The notes: generated by a model not told the origin, from the letters alone. A stretch of DNA of 57,445 nucleotides from Pelatocladus maniniholoensis HA4357-MV3 (GCA_019359115.1 JAHHHW010000092.1:1-57445); one strand, 5' to 3'. Shown: positions 47,752 through 56,019, counted from the stretch's first letter. Program-made: numbers and translations.

Positions 47752-48231
47752 ATGCTTGACGAACAGGCAAAAAAAACCATGCTGTTGAAAATACCCCACG
47801 GACTCTATATCTGTGGTGTTAAAGACGGGGAAGAAATCAATGGTTTCACAGCTAGCTGGTTAATGCAGGCTTCATTTAAACCCCCATTAGTTGTAAATTG
47901 TGTCAACCAAAATTCTATTTCTCATCAGATGATTAAAAACAGTGGGGTATTTACAATTAGTTTTTTGGACGAAGGACAAAAAGACATAGCACAAAAGTTT
48001 TTCAAACAGATGCGTCGTGTTGGCAATAAATTTGAGGATGTAGAATTTTATCTCAGCGAAACAGGCTGTCCGGTTATTTCTGATTCTTTGGGATATATTG
48101 AATGTCAAGTTGTTGATGCAGTGATGAAAGGTGATCACACTGTATTTGTAGGTGAAGTAATAGCTGCTGGTGTGCATCGTGAAGGTAAACAGCTACTACT
48201 GGAAACAACAGGTTGGCAGTATGGTGGTTAG
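47752..48231 (+). CDS. Flavin reductase-like FMN-binding protein
   Basis: A 159-residue split-barrel protein. The core INGFTASWLMQASFKPPLVV (flavin loop), the SVKD-like ISFLDEGQKDIAQKF and the AVMKGDHTVFVGEVIAAG strand match flavin reductase family proteins that bind FMN or reduce it with NADH. It lacks the N-terminal diiron or beta-lactamase domains of flavodiiron proteins and so is a stand-alone module. A gap of 119 nt to the following gene allows co-transcription. Confidence 0.82.
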   Translation: MLDEQAKKTMLLKIPHGLYICGVKDGEEINGFTASWLMQASFKPPLVVNCVNQNSISHQMIKNSGVFTISFLDEGQKDIAQKFFKQMRRVGNKFEDVEFYLSETGCPVISDSLGYIECQVVDAVMKGDHTVFVGEVIAAGVHREGKQLLLETTGWQYGG

Positions 48232-48350
48232 TAGTTAATAGGGGCGTAGATGCGGAGCGGCTTCTCCTACAGTACGGCTGTTCGCCCCTAAAATAATTAA
48301 TAGTTTATAGAAAAATAATCAACAATCAACTAAAATCCAAAATTTGTGTT

Positions 48351-48704
48351 ATGCCTTTGATCAAAGTTCAAACTTCTGTTTCTGCACCCGAAAAAGCTAA
48401 AATTGAAGCAATGCTAAAAAATCTTTCAGCGAAATTAGCCAAGCATACTGGTAAACCAGAATCCTATGTGATGACAGCTTTTGAAGCAGAAATTCCGATG
48501 ACATTTGCTGGAAATACAGATCCTGTTTGTTATGTAGAAATTAAAAGTGTTGGTACAATGAAGCCTGAGCAAACTCAGGTAATGAGTCAAGATTTTTGTC
48601 AGGAAGTTAATCAAGCATTAGGGATACCAAAAAATAGGATTTATATCGAGTTTAACGACGCCAAAGGCTATATGTGGGGCTGGAATAGTACGACTTTTGG
48701 TTAA
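48351..48704 (+). CDS. Tautomerase/MIF-like protein
   Basis: A 117-residue protein with the catalytic N-terminal proline (MPLIKVQTSV) and the KAKIEAMLKNLSAKLAKHTG helix, a long core strand (PVCYVEIKSVG) and the GIPKNRIYIEFND end. It follows the phenylpyruvate tautomerase/MIF family. It may catalyse keto-enol conversion of phenylpyruvate. It lies downstream of the flavin reductase-like gene. Confidence 0.85.
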   Translation: MPLIKVQTSVSAPEKAKIEAMLKNLSAKLAKHTGKPESYVMTAFEAEIPMTFAGNTDPVCYVEIKSVGTMKPEQTQVMSQDFCQEVNQALGIPKNRIYIEFNDAKGYMWGWNSTTFG

Positions 48705-48782
48705 AATTTTGCCGTTAATTAATTTGTGTAGACAATTCGTTTTGAAAGTAATTTCAACTTTGAAATAAATAACCTTATCTCC

Positions 48783-48819
48783 AACCGGGTGTTGAAAATA
48801 AATTCTCTAGCACCCGGTT
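48783..48819 (+). terminator. Terminator after the tautomerase gene
   Basis: A 9-bp GC-rich stem with a 19-nt loop is followed by TTGATGTTG. It lies 79 nt after the stop codon. Confidence 0.6.
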
Positions 48820-48832
48820 TTGATGTTGCATA

Positions 48833-48936
48833 TATAGCGCTTCTCGGTTGTGTGCAATACGCTGCGCCCAGACGTTACATGTAACGTCTCTACATTGTTC
48901 ATGGCGGTGTATTTGATTCAAATGAGAACCGCTATA
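48833..48936. repeat. Dispersed dyad element with an internal 18-bp palindrome
   Basis: The ends TATAGCGCTTCTC (48833-48845) and GAGAACCGCTATA (48924-48936) are inverted repeats with one mismatch. In the middle, GACGTTACATGTAACGTC (48871-48888) is a perfect palindrome. It has no coding capacity. It resembles repeats found between genes in many filamentous cyanobacteria. Confidence 0.6.
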
Positions 48937-49116
48937 GTATTCCTAAAGATCCCCGACTTCGCAGAATTTGTCGGGGATCTAAGCTCTGTGATTCTCACAA
49001 ATCAATTAGGATTGCTATATTAATTATTGCAGGAGTAAATTCTTTCTTTTGATTTTTAACTTATTACTTTTACCTTGAGATAACATAGATATGCCAGCAT
49101 CAAATTGTGATTAATT

Positions 49117-50181
49117 ATGTCTGTTACGCCTGTTGTATCTGAGGTTGATTCACCTAATCAAAAAATAACAATTCCTCCGTTGCTAGGTGCTTCTGTGACG
49201 GAGTTAACTGCTTGGGTGCAACAGCAGGGACAACCAGGGTATCGAGGTAAGCAGCTGCATGATTGGATTTATAACAAGGGAGTGCGATCGCTTGCTGATA
49301 TCTCTGTTTTTCCTAAACAATGGCGCGCAGAAGTTGCGGAAATTCCGATTGGGCGTTCTACTATACATTACCGCTCAGTTGCCCCTGATGGTACTGTCAA
49401 GTATCTTTTAAAACTGTCAGATGGATTTATTATTGAGACTGTCGGTATTCCTACAGAAAAGCGTCTAACAGTTTGTATTTCTACTCAAGTGGGTTGTCCA
49501 ATGGCGTGTGATTTCTGCGCTACTGGTAAAGGTGGTTACAAGCGCAATTTGGCGCATCATGAAATTATAGATCAAGTGCTGACAGTCCAAGAAGATTTTC
49601 AGCAACGGGTGAGCCATATTGTATTTATGGGTATGGGCGAACCCTTACTAAATACAGATAATGTCCTAGCTGCAATCAAATCTCTAAATCAAGATGTGGG
49701 GATTGGACAGCGTAACATGACAGTTTCTACTGTAGGAATACGCGATCGCATCCGTCAGTTTGCTCAAAACAAATTGCAAGTTACCCTAGCGGTGAGTCTA
49801 CATGCATCTAATCAAACACTGCGGGAAAAACTCATTCCCAGCGCCCATCCCTACAAAATAGAAGATTTACTCACCGAATGTCGGGAATATGTCGAGATCA
49901 CAGGACGGCGAGTATCTTTTGAGTATATTCTGCTTGCTGGTGTTAACAATTTGCCAGAACACGCCAGTGAACTAGCAAAAAGATTACGGGGATTCCAAAG
50001 TCATGTTAATTTAATTCCCTATAATCCCATTTCCGAAGTTGACTACAAACGCCCCAACCGTGATCAAATTCAAGCCTTTGTCAAAGTCCTCAAACAACAC
50101 CATATCGCCGTCAGCGTACGCTACTCTCGTGGTTTAGAAGCAGATGCTGCTTGCGGACAATTACGAGCGGATAAGCAGTAG
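49117..50181 (+). CDS. rlmN: 23S rRNA (adenine(2503)-C(2))-methyltransferase
   Basis: A 354-residue radical SAM enzyme. The cluster-binding CxxxCxxC is at Cys127, Cys131 and Cys134 ([13 protein letters not shown]). The second catalytic cysteine is at about 347 (DAACGQLR). The N-terminal four-helix domain and [10 protein letters not shown] also match. It modifies A2503 of 23S rRNA and some tRNAs. It is a typical, complete copy. Confidence 0.96.
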   Translation: MSVTPVVSEVDSPNQKITIPPLLGASVTELTAWVQQQGQPGYRGKQLHDWIYNKGVRSLADISVFPKQWRAEVAEIPIGRSTIHYRSVAPDGTVKYLLKLSDGFIIETVGIPTEKRLTVCISTQVGCPMACDFCATGKGGYKRNLAHHEIIDQVLTVQEDFQQRVSHIVFMGMGEPLLNTDNVLAAIKSLNQDVGIGQRNMTVSTVGIRDRIRQFAQNKLQVTLAVSLHASNQTLREKLIPSAHPYKIEDLLTECREYVEITGRRVSFEYILLAGVNNLPEHASELAKRLRGFQSHVNLIPYNPISEVDYKRPNRDQIQAFVKVLKQHHIAVSVRYSRGLEADAACGQLRADKQ

Positions 50182-50483
50182 AGTTGCTATTATCTTTACA
50201 AAAGATTGATCAAAACATTTGATTATTACTGAATATATGTGACCATTATTCCGAAATGTTGTAACTTCAGGTGGTAAGTAGATATAATACTCACCAATGT
50301 TAGGATCAACATTTCACCATCAAGATTTTATTTGTGAAGCTGGGATTATTTAATCAAGGTTTGACCAAAATTAATGGGATTCAAATCACCTCTCTAGCGA
50401 GAGTCACTACAAGTGCGATCGCTGATCAGCCAACTTATGCACAAGGTAAAGTTTCCAACCCCCATCAAAAGGGGTAGTGGCAA
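50182..50483. other. Leader region of the serine protease with a small open frame
   Basis: A 47-codon frame from GTG 50334 to the stop at 50475-50477 reads KLGLFNQGLTKI then TYAQGKVSNPHQKG. It has no clear ribosome-binding site and no homology that I know. It might be a decayed N-terminus of an older gene. The rest is AT-rich. Confidence 0.25.
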
Positions 50484-51317
50484 ATGAAATGGCACAAACT
50501 CAAGCCAGTGACACTTGCTACTGGCATGTTATTAGTAATTTGTGCATCAGCAGTATATCTCAAATATTCTGCTGAATGTGTCAAGATGAATTGCGAAGTA
50601 AGAAATAATACATATACTAAACGCTTGTCAATAGAGCAAATACGGCGTCATGCTCAAGTTATTACTGTGAAAGTGATGTCAAAAGAATTTTTAGGTTCAG
50701 GAATTATTCTGAAAAAACAAAATTCAGTTTATACAGTTATAACTAATGCTCACGTATTGCGTGCCGATGATCCTCCGTATCGGATTCAAACGCCGGATGG
50801 TCGGATCTGGTCTGCGAATTTGCCAAAAAACGTCAAATTTGGCACAAATGATTTAGCAATATTACAGTTTCGTAGCTCAGACAAAAATTATACTGTAGCA
50901 TCTATTGCTTTTAACCCTGCCATCGGTGATGAAGTGTTTGCTGCTGGATTTCCCTATGCAGATGAAGGCAAAGAAAAAGGCTTTACGTTTACAACTGGTA
51001 AGATAACGCTAAAATTACCGAAGGCTTTGGAAGGTGGCTATCAAATTGGCTACACTAATGATATTCAAAAAGGTATGAGTGGAGGGCCACTCCTCAATCA
51101 TCAAGGTGAAGTGGTGGGTGTGAATGGAATGCACGCATACCCTTTGTGGGATGTTCCTTCAGTGTATAGTGATGGTTCCCAAGCAGATCAAAAATTGCAT
51201 GAACAGATTGTTCGCCTTAGTTGGGCTGTACCGACGGAAAAATTTTCTTTTAGAAGAAAGATTAGTCAATTATCTAATCAATCTCAAAAGAATGAATCAT
51301 TTCATTTGCAGTATTGA
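50484..51317 (+). CDS. Trypsin-like (S1 family) serine protease
   Basis: A 277-residue protease with an N-terminal signal anchor (about 8-25). The triad is His90 (ITNAHVL), Asp123 (TNDLAIL) and Ser199 (KGMSGGPLL), all intact, so it should be active outside the cytoplasm. It has no PDZ domain and so differs from DegP/HtrA proteins. Its 3' end overlaps the 3' end of the convergent kinase gene by 44 bp. Confidence 0.88.
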   Translation: MKWHKLKPVTLATGMLLVICASAVYLKYSAECVKMNCEVRNNTYTKRLSIEQIRRHAQVITVKVMSKEFLGSGIILKKQNSVYTVITNAHVLRADDPPYRIQTPDGRIWSANLPKNVKFGTNDLAILQFRSSDKNYTVASIAFNPAIGDEVFAAGFPYADEGKEKGFTFTTGKITLKLPKALEGGYQIGYTNDIQKGMSGGPLLNHQGEVVGVNGMHAYPLWDVPSVYSDGSQADQKLHEQIVRLSWAVPTEKFSFRRKISQLSNQSQKNESFHLQY

Positions 51318-52722
51318 TAAATTCATCATAATCATCAATTGCTGCTGTGTAGGTAATTATGTATGCTTTATCGCCTTTTAAAGTCCAAATTTGCAGATTT
51401 TTTAACTCAATATCTCCATTTTTACCTGTGTAAATTATCTGATTTGCTTGTTTGAACGCCAAAGTAGTTGAACTCATATTAATGATTTGAGCATCTGGCA
51501 GAGTATTTTTAATTTCATCAATAAATAATTCTTTAGACTCAGCTAATGTTCCTGAGAATTCCTCAATTTCTATATTTATTTTTTCTTGAAATCTATCTGT
51601 GTCATTTTGCTTAGGAGAGATGATTGTTGCTAATTCAGTAACACCTCCAGCATTAATGTCTTTTATTTGTAACTGCCAAGTTTCTGGATATTTGATTTTG
51701 ATTTGATATTCGCTGTTTTCATAAGGTAGAAATTTTTCTTGTTTCTTTCCAGACCAAATTCCAGGCCAAATTCCAGGCCAAATTCCCACAACTACACTAA
51801 CAAGTACTGCAACTATTCCTAAAGGAAATAACCATTTCCAAGGGGATGCAAAAGAACTAATTTTCTGTTTAAATGCAATATTTTTGTCTGAGATTTGTCG
51901 CAGTGCTTCTAATGCTGACTCTGCTGACTGATAACGTCCACTAAAATGATAACGTACCATTCTATCTAAAATATCAGCTAGCTCAGGACTAACGTGGGCT
52001 TGGTCCCGCCAGATAATTTCTCCGGTTTGGGGATCTCTTGGGAGTTTGCTTCCTTGGGAAGGATCGGGATATATACCTGTTAAAGCTTGGATACCAATGA
52101 CTCCGACGGCGTAGACGTCACTGCTAAATTGCGGTTCGCCAGCTGCTTGTTCACTTGGCATGTAACCAAGAGTACCAATTGCAACTGTAACAGTTTGTCC
52201 CTGTTGATTAACTTCCAAACCTCTTACTTTCTTAACTGCACCAAAATCAATCAGGACTATTTTCCCGTCAAACCTTCGCATGATATTAGCAGGTTTGATG
52301 TCCCTGTGGATAACTCCTTGGCGATGAACAAAGGCCAAAACTTCTAAAATTTCCGTCACGAGCTTAATCGTTTCGGCTTCACTGAGTCTATCAGCTAAGG
52401 GAGGTAGTTCTTGCCTGAGATCGTGACCTTCAATAAATTCTTGTACTAAATAAAATTCTTGATTTTCTTCAAAATAAGCTAAAAGACGCGGTATTTGATC
52501 ATTATTGCCTAATTCTTCTTGAATTTCTGCTTCTTGTTTAAAAAAGCGTTGTGCTATCTGTAGAGTATTTGGGTCGTTGGTTCTTGGTTTTAGCTGCTTA
52601 ACCAGACACTTAGGATTACCTGGGCGATCAGTGTCACAGGCGATGTAAGTAGCCCCAAATCCTCCTCCTGATCCCAATTGTTGGACAATTTGGTAACGTC
52701 CACGAAGCTTGTGACCCGACAT
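51274..52722 (-). CDS. Ser/Thr protein kinase with C-terminal PsbP-like domain
   Basis: About 482 residues from the ATG at 52722; a GTG at 52731 would add three. The glycine loop QLGSGGGFGATY, the catalytic loop VIHRDIKPANIM and the DFG (LIDFGAVKKV) are intact. A membrane helix near 297-318 is followed by a tandem GIWPGIWPGIWSG, and the last 150 residues look like a PsbP/DUF1795 domain (SEYQIKIKYPETWQL). This matches Hanks-type kinases of cyanobacteria with an outside sensor. The kinase start lies only 10 nt beyond the stop of an IS110 transposase gene. Confidence 0.88.
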   Translation of the reverse strand: MSGHKLRGRYQIVQQLGSGGGFGATYIACDTDRPGNPKCLVKQLKPRTNDPNTLQIAQRFFKQEAEIQEELGNNDQIPRLLAYFEENQEFYLVQEFIEGHDLRQELPPLADRLSEAETIKLVTEILEVLAFVHRQGVIHRDIKPANIMRRFDGKIVLIDFGAVKKVRGLEVNQQGQTVTVAIGTLGYMPSEQAAGEPQFSSDVYAVGVIGIQALTGIYPDPSQGSKLPRDPQTGEIIWRDQAHVSPELADILDRMVRYHFSGRYQSAESALEALRQISDKNIAFKQKISSFASPWKWLFPLGIVAVLVSVVVGIWPGIWPGIWSGKKQEKFLPYENSEYQIKIKYPETWQLQIKDINAGGVTELATIISPKQNDTDRFQEKINIEIEEFSGTLAESKELFIDEIKNTLPDAQIINMSSTTLAFKQANQIIYTGKNGDIELKNLQIWTLKGDKAYIITYTAAIDDYDEFINTANEMIHSFEID

Positions 52723-52732
52723 TACATTCACT

Positions 52733-53938
52733 CTAATTAATAATTAGGGTTTTGATTAATTCCCTGAATAACAATTTAGCAGCTTTTGCAGCAATCCGCG
52801 ATCGCACTAATTTTACAGGACGACCAGCAGCTTTTTCAGAGTCTAGTTGACCTCCAAGTAGTTCCCCAATTTCATTTTTGAGGCGATTACGTTTTGGCTC
52901 AATGCGAGTGAAAACCCATTGCCAAAGCGCTATACGGCATAAGTCGGAACCACCGACAATTTTAATACGGTGGCTATCACCAGAAGAATTTAACGAGGGA
53001 GCGTAGCCCAAAGCTTTTTGAAATCGACGCTCTGATAAATGACGCTTGGTTGGTTTTTTGGAAACTCTGCCTTTGCAGATTTTAACTTCTGGTTGACCGT
53101 CAGCATCGAGGTAATTTTCAATTGGGTAAATCTGGGAGAGCAAAACAGCAGACAAGCGTGAGCCAAAACCAAACTTTTGAAAAACCTGTCGATATGGTTG
53201 AAACCGAGAGTCAGTCAGCAATTGGTTTAATTCATCCTCAATAGCTTGCTCCTCTCGTTGAAGGTCACACAAGCGTTTTGCATGATAGCGAACAGTTTCA
53301 GTAATCCCCAATCCCACACTTTGAGAGTATAAATTGTCGTAGCGAACCGAAGTACGTTCACCCGATAGCCAACCCCAAAGTAAGGGGACTTGTCCACTTT
53401 TTGAGCGTTGTGATTGCGTTGATGCAACTTCTGGAAATTGCCAAGTCAAATCTTGACGAATGCGATTGATAATTGGTGATTGAACTCGGTTAAGGTGTGC
53501 CAAGCGTAGAATTAATTCTCGGATTCTGGTAACAACCTGATCACGGATTTGTACAAATCTTCGCGGCTCACCTAAATAATCAAAGCAATAGCAGGCAAGG
53601 GCTAGGGCGTCAGCATCATCATCTTTATCAGGCAATGCTAGTTGATAAGCTCGATAATTTTTTAGCTCCTTGTGACCAACCAAACGCACTTCAACGCCAG
53701 CACGGGCTAAGTGTGTTCCCCACAACTTGGCATAATTTACACCAGTTGGTTCCATAACAGCTATGTCCGGCTTGAGTGCTAGCAATGCTTTTATACCTTT
53801 TGCATTGGCACTAAAGCGATAAAACGGACACTCATAATAAAATTGACGTGGATCATCAGGTTTGCTTGTTAACAAGCAAGCCGAAACTGAGGACTTGCTA
53901 ACATCAAGTCCCAGTACTCTCAAGTTATTTTGTTCCAT
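52733..53938 (-). CDS. IS110-family transposase
   Basis: A 401-residue recombinase. The N-terminal RuvC-like domain has the first aspartate in LGLDVSKSSVSACLL, the glutamate in IAVMEPTGVNYAKLW and the DKDDDADALALA cluster with two further acids, together the DEDD site. The C-terminal Transposase_20 domain contains ALGYAPSLNSSGDSHRIKI with the SSG serine. Both halves are complete, so it may be active. IS110 enzymes use a bridge RNA encoded beside the gene. Confidence 0.92.
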   Translation of the reverse strand: MEQNNLRVLGLDVSKSSVSACLLTSKPDDPRQFYYECPFYRFSANAKGIKALLALKPDIAVMEPTGVNYAKLWGTHLARAGVEVRLVGHKELKNYRAYQLALPDKDDDADALALACYCFDYLGEPRRFVQIRDQVVTRIRELILRLAHLNRVQSPIINRIRQDLTWQFPEVASTQSQRSKSGQVPLLWGWLSGERTSVRYDNLYSQSVGLGITETVRYHAKRLCDLQREEQAIEDELNQLLTDSRFQPYRQVFQKFGFGSRLSAVLLSQIYPIENYLDADGQPEVKICKGRVSKKPTKRHLSERRFQKALGYAPSLNSSGDSHRIKIVGGSDLCRIALWQWVFTRIEPKRNRLKNEIGELLGGQLDSEKAAGRPVKLVRSRIAAKAAKLLFRELIKTLIIN

Positions 53939-54200
53939 CTGGGTGGTTCGTTGGTTGATAAATCCCTGTGTAGCCTTTGAATCACCCGAAGGCGCAATTA
54001 GCCTGCTTCACTCTCAAGGGCTTTGCCCACAGGGATGGAACTAGCATCTACTTACAGCAGTCGAGCTTAAGAATGTAAGAAAGCTATACAAAGCTTGTTT
54101 CACCTTAAAAGCCCTAAACTGCTGCTGTAGTGCTGGCGAACTGATTTGGACTCAGACCGCGACGAGCGGGTGGTGGCCCGTCGTTTCGCCGGTGAGTCAA
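53939..54200 (-). ncRNA. Candidate IS110 bridge RNA region
   Basis: The 5' non-coding part of the IS holds several stems. ATCCCTGTG pairs with CACAGGGAT (53962-53970, 54028-54036). GGGCtttGCCC lies at 54018-54028. TACAGCAG pairs with CTGCTGTA (54053-54060, 54122-54129). CGACG..GGG pairs with CCC..GTCG at about 54160-54183. In IS110 relatives a bridge RNA that binds target and donor DNA comes from this side of the gene. The assignment is by position and structure only. Confidence 0.35.
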
Positions 54201-54240
54201 CCGGCTCATCAAGCGGTTTATGATAGTTGTTGTTAAATTA

Positions 54241-54309
54241 TGCTTGTGCGATCGCGTAAATGCACCCACGCGATCTTCCCTCCGGGAGGCTTCGCCAACG
54301 CACCCAAAT
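54241..54309. repeat. HIP1-bearing dispersed repeat fragment
   Basis: GTGCGATCGCGTAAATGCAC, then CTCCGGGAGGCTTCGCCAAC, is typical of short repeats between genes in filamentous cyanobacteria. It lies between the IS110 region and the small unknown genes. Confidence 0.4.
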
Positions 54310-54579
54310 CTATGCGGCTATCTGCTTCTCTTTGAGATGAATTCTCCAGATTTCATCGGGCGAATACTTGATGATTTTGGAGCATTCATCAAACTCAGCA
54401 GCATTGGCATCATTTGGCAAAACACGATCAATCGACTCAATAGTGTAGTCGTTAAATTTGGTTTCACCTATCAGTTGTGATGGTTCACAATTGCTTGTGT
54501 AGCCTTCAATTTCTGAAGTTTTGATCTGTTTACCATTTAGGTAAAACTTGCTGTAGAAAAACTTTAAATCTGTAGTCAT
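54310..54579 (-). CDS. Unknown small protein
   Basis: An 89-residue acidic soluble protein. It has no recognised domain, with features such as KFNDYTIESIDRVLPND and IIKYSPDEIWRIHLKEKQ. AAGGAG 7 nt before the ATG shows that it is probably expressed. It follows the next small gene after 9 nt, so they are an operon. Confidence 0.6.
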   Translation of the reverse strand: MTTDLKFFYSKFYLNGKQIKTSEIEGYTSNCEPSQLIGETKFNDYTIESIDRVLPNDANAAEFDECSKIIKYSPDEIWRIHLKEKQIAA

Positions 54580-54588
54580 TTAATCTCC

Positions 54589-55005
54589 TTATTTATCAAC
54601 ACCGAAAAGCATACATCTGACTTTGCCGTTTTTTAGCTTCCAGTTCTGAACGTCTCTACCAATAGCTGGTTTGACCAATTTACATTCTTCGATTGTGTTA
54701 ACCTCCACATATTCTCTACCGTCGTCTTCATCGCGTTTCACCACAAAATCTTCAATATTCATCAGAGTATTACCCTGATGATCAATTACTTTCTTTTTCC
54801 CTCCTTGGTTGACGACGTAATAAACAATTCCTCCAATCGTTACTGCTCCCACAACAGCACAGACGACGGTTCCAACTCCTGTTGCACATAGGGGCGCTGC
54901 GGGGGCAAGTAATGCTGGATTTGCTTTGACTGGTTCTAGTTTGGTAAAATTAACTCCGGCGAAAGCAAAAGCGACGCCTAAAGCTAACCATTTGGATTTT
55001 CTCAT
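54589..55005 (-). CDS. Unknown secreted or membrane protein
   Basis: A 138-residue protein. The leader peptide (about 1-30, ending VKANPALLAPA) precedes a second hydrophobic helix (about 44-65, GTVVCAVVGAVTIGGIVYYV). The rest is charged and polar, with VIDHQGNTLMNIEDFVVKRD and a single cysteine pair candidate near the end. No family recognised. It is the middle gene of a three-gene set. Confidence 0.6.
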   Translation of the reverse strand: MRKSKWLALGVAFAFAGVNFTKLEPVKANPALLAPAAPLCATGVGTVVCAVVGAVTIGGIVYYVVNQGGKKKVIDHQGNTLMNIEDFVVKRDEDDGREYVEVNTIEECKLVKPAIGRDVQNWKLKNGKVRCMLFGVDK

Positions 55006-55055
55006 TGTTAAGTTTCCTGTTTTAGAAAGGTGACGCTTTAGATGCAGCTAGAGCG

Positions 55056-55250
55056 CTATGTCCGAATAGCCTGACGCCAAGCCTGGATGATGGTTGCAGC
55101 GTTATCACGTGTGAAAACCTGTTTATCGCCGTTGCTCCATACAACAGCTAAAATTAGGTTCCCTTGTCGATCGCGCTTATATTTGAGTTGCCTAACGTGG
55201 GCAAGGTTGACCCATCCGGCGCTTGGGGTTTGGCAAGCAATGAGGGTCAT
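55056..55250 (-). CDS. Unknown small protein
   Basis: A 64-residue protein with the pattern VNLAHVRQLKYKRDRQGNL, ILAVVWSNGDKQVFTRDNA and a short helix (IIQAWRQAIR). It looks like a small beta-sheet fold followed by a helix, seen in tiny cyanobacterial proteins that regulate or bind other proteins. It is spaced 50 nt from the next gene and has no clear ribosome-binding site. Confidence 0.5.
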   Translation of the reverse strand: MTLIACQTPSAGWVNLAHVRQLKYKRDRQGNLILAVVWSNGDKQVFTRDNAATIIQAWRQAIRT

Positions 55251-55311
55251 GGTAAATTACAACTAGCATTCTTAAAAGTTGCGATCGCATTTGCTCTTGA
55301 TGTGCGGTCGC

Positions 55312-55470
55312 TTAATTTTTCCCCCTCCCGCTACCTCGATAAAAAGCTAAGTCCTGTTTTTTGAGCTGCCAGTACTCTGGCCAAGAGATAATGTAGTTGG
55401 CTTTGTGCCGTCTGGTAATGCGAAACGCCGCATACCAGCGACGCCAACAAGCTTTGGCGTAGTGTTCCAT
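55312..55470 (-). CDS. Possible small basic protein
   Basis: A 52-residue frame from the ATG at 55470 (longer start at 55500). It is rich in Arg, Lys and Trp (CWRRWYAAFRITRRHK, ISWPEYWQLKKQD). No ribosome-binding site or family was found. It could be a real small basic gene or a chance frame. Confidence 0.25.
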   Translation of the reverse strand: MEHYAKACWRRWYAAFRITRRHKANYIISWPEYWQLKKQDLAFYRGSGRGKN

Positions 55471-55500
55471 ATTTATGATTTGGTTTTGAAAAAATGCCAA

Positions 55501-56019
55501 CAGTGTCTATCCCGTGCCACTGCTGGCACGTTTTGAATAGAAAACATTCAAGCAGTCCTTTGATCAATCCCTCCTCACGAAACGACGCAAGATTCTGACG
55601 GGCATCGATGCGGCCCGTTGACTAATGACTGATAACCAATAACTGACCATTAACCCCTAGCACTGTACGTTCGCTCATTTTTAAAGGTAAAAGGAATTAA
55701 TGCCTTACTGTGTAAGGTTTCAACGTGATTGTGGATCTGATAGTGGTGATACCATGTAATACTTGGGTCAGGATTTGTCAGCTTAACGATGTATTACACG
55801 GATAAACAAAGGTAAATTTTTCCATATAATACATGGAGAGTCGAGATTCAGACCCAAAGACTGTAAGAGTCCCGGTGCATCGGTGTAATACATGGATGAG
55901 AAGCATGATTTCTAGTTCAGCTTGCGGTGTAATACACAGTTAAAGTTGATGTTGAAATGGGACATTCAATTCCGTGTCTTATTGTCAAGGAGGGCTGATT
56001 TTATCGGGGTAAGACGTAA
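55501..56019. other. Gene-free region with dyad array
   Basis: These 519 bases hold no gene. They contain the 15-bp dyad series at 55703-55939 (separate entry) and an ACGGGC...GCCCGT inverted repeat at about 55600-55620. Confidence 0.6.
55703..55939. repeat. Array of 15-bp dyads (consensus CCRTGTAATACATGG)
   Basis: Five related 15-mers occur at 55752-55766, 55787-55801 (reverse), 55822-55836, 55881-55895 and 55925-55939. The centre-to-centre steps are 35, 35, 59 and 44 bp. The consensus CCATGTA-N-TACATGG is itself a palindrome. A further dyad with a different sequence, CCTTACTGTGTAAGG, lies at 55703-55717. This arrangement looks like operators or iterons. Nothing here says which protein binds them. 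Confidence 0.75.

Larger units (their letters stand above)
48705..49116. other. Intergenic region with a terminator and two hairpin elements
   Basis: A terminator-like stem, AACCGGGTG/CACCCGGTT (48783-48791, 48811-48819), follows the tautomerase gene. A dyad element lies at 48833-48936 and a perfect 11-bp stem, AGATCCCCGAC/GTCGGGGATCT, at 48947-48980. The last 130 bases are AT-rich and contain the rlmN promoter. No gene is seen. Confidence 0.65.
52733..54240 (-). mobile_element. IS110-family insertion sequence (approximate limits)
   Basis: The element includes the transposase gene and the structured non-coding region upstream of it. IS110 elements have no clear terminal inverted repeats, so ends cannot be fixed here. 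The downstream end falls close to 52722-52733, at the kinase start. The upstream end may lie near 54240, where a HIP1-bearing dispersed repeat begins. Confidence 0.45.

Noticed and set aside
54220-54480. 86-codon plus-strand frame near the IS110 upstream end
   Set aside because: It runs opposite a small gene with a good ribosome-binding site and crosses a dispersed repeat.
55703-55939. CRISPR array
   Set aside because: The repeated units are 15-bp dyads with one inverted copy, uneven steps and no constant long repeat, and no cas gene is near.
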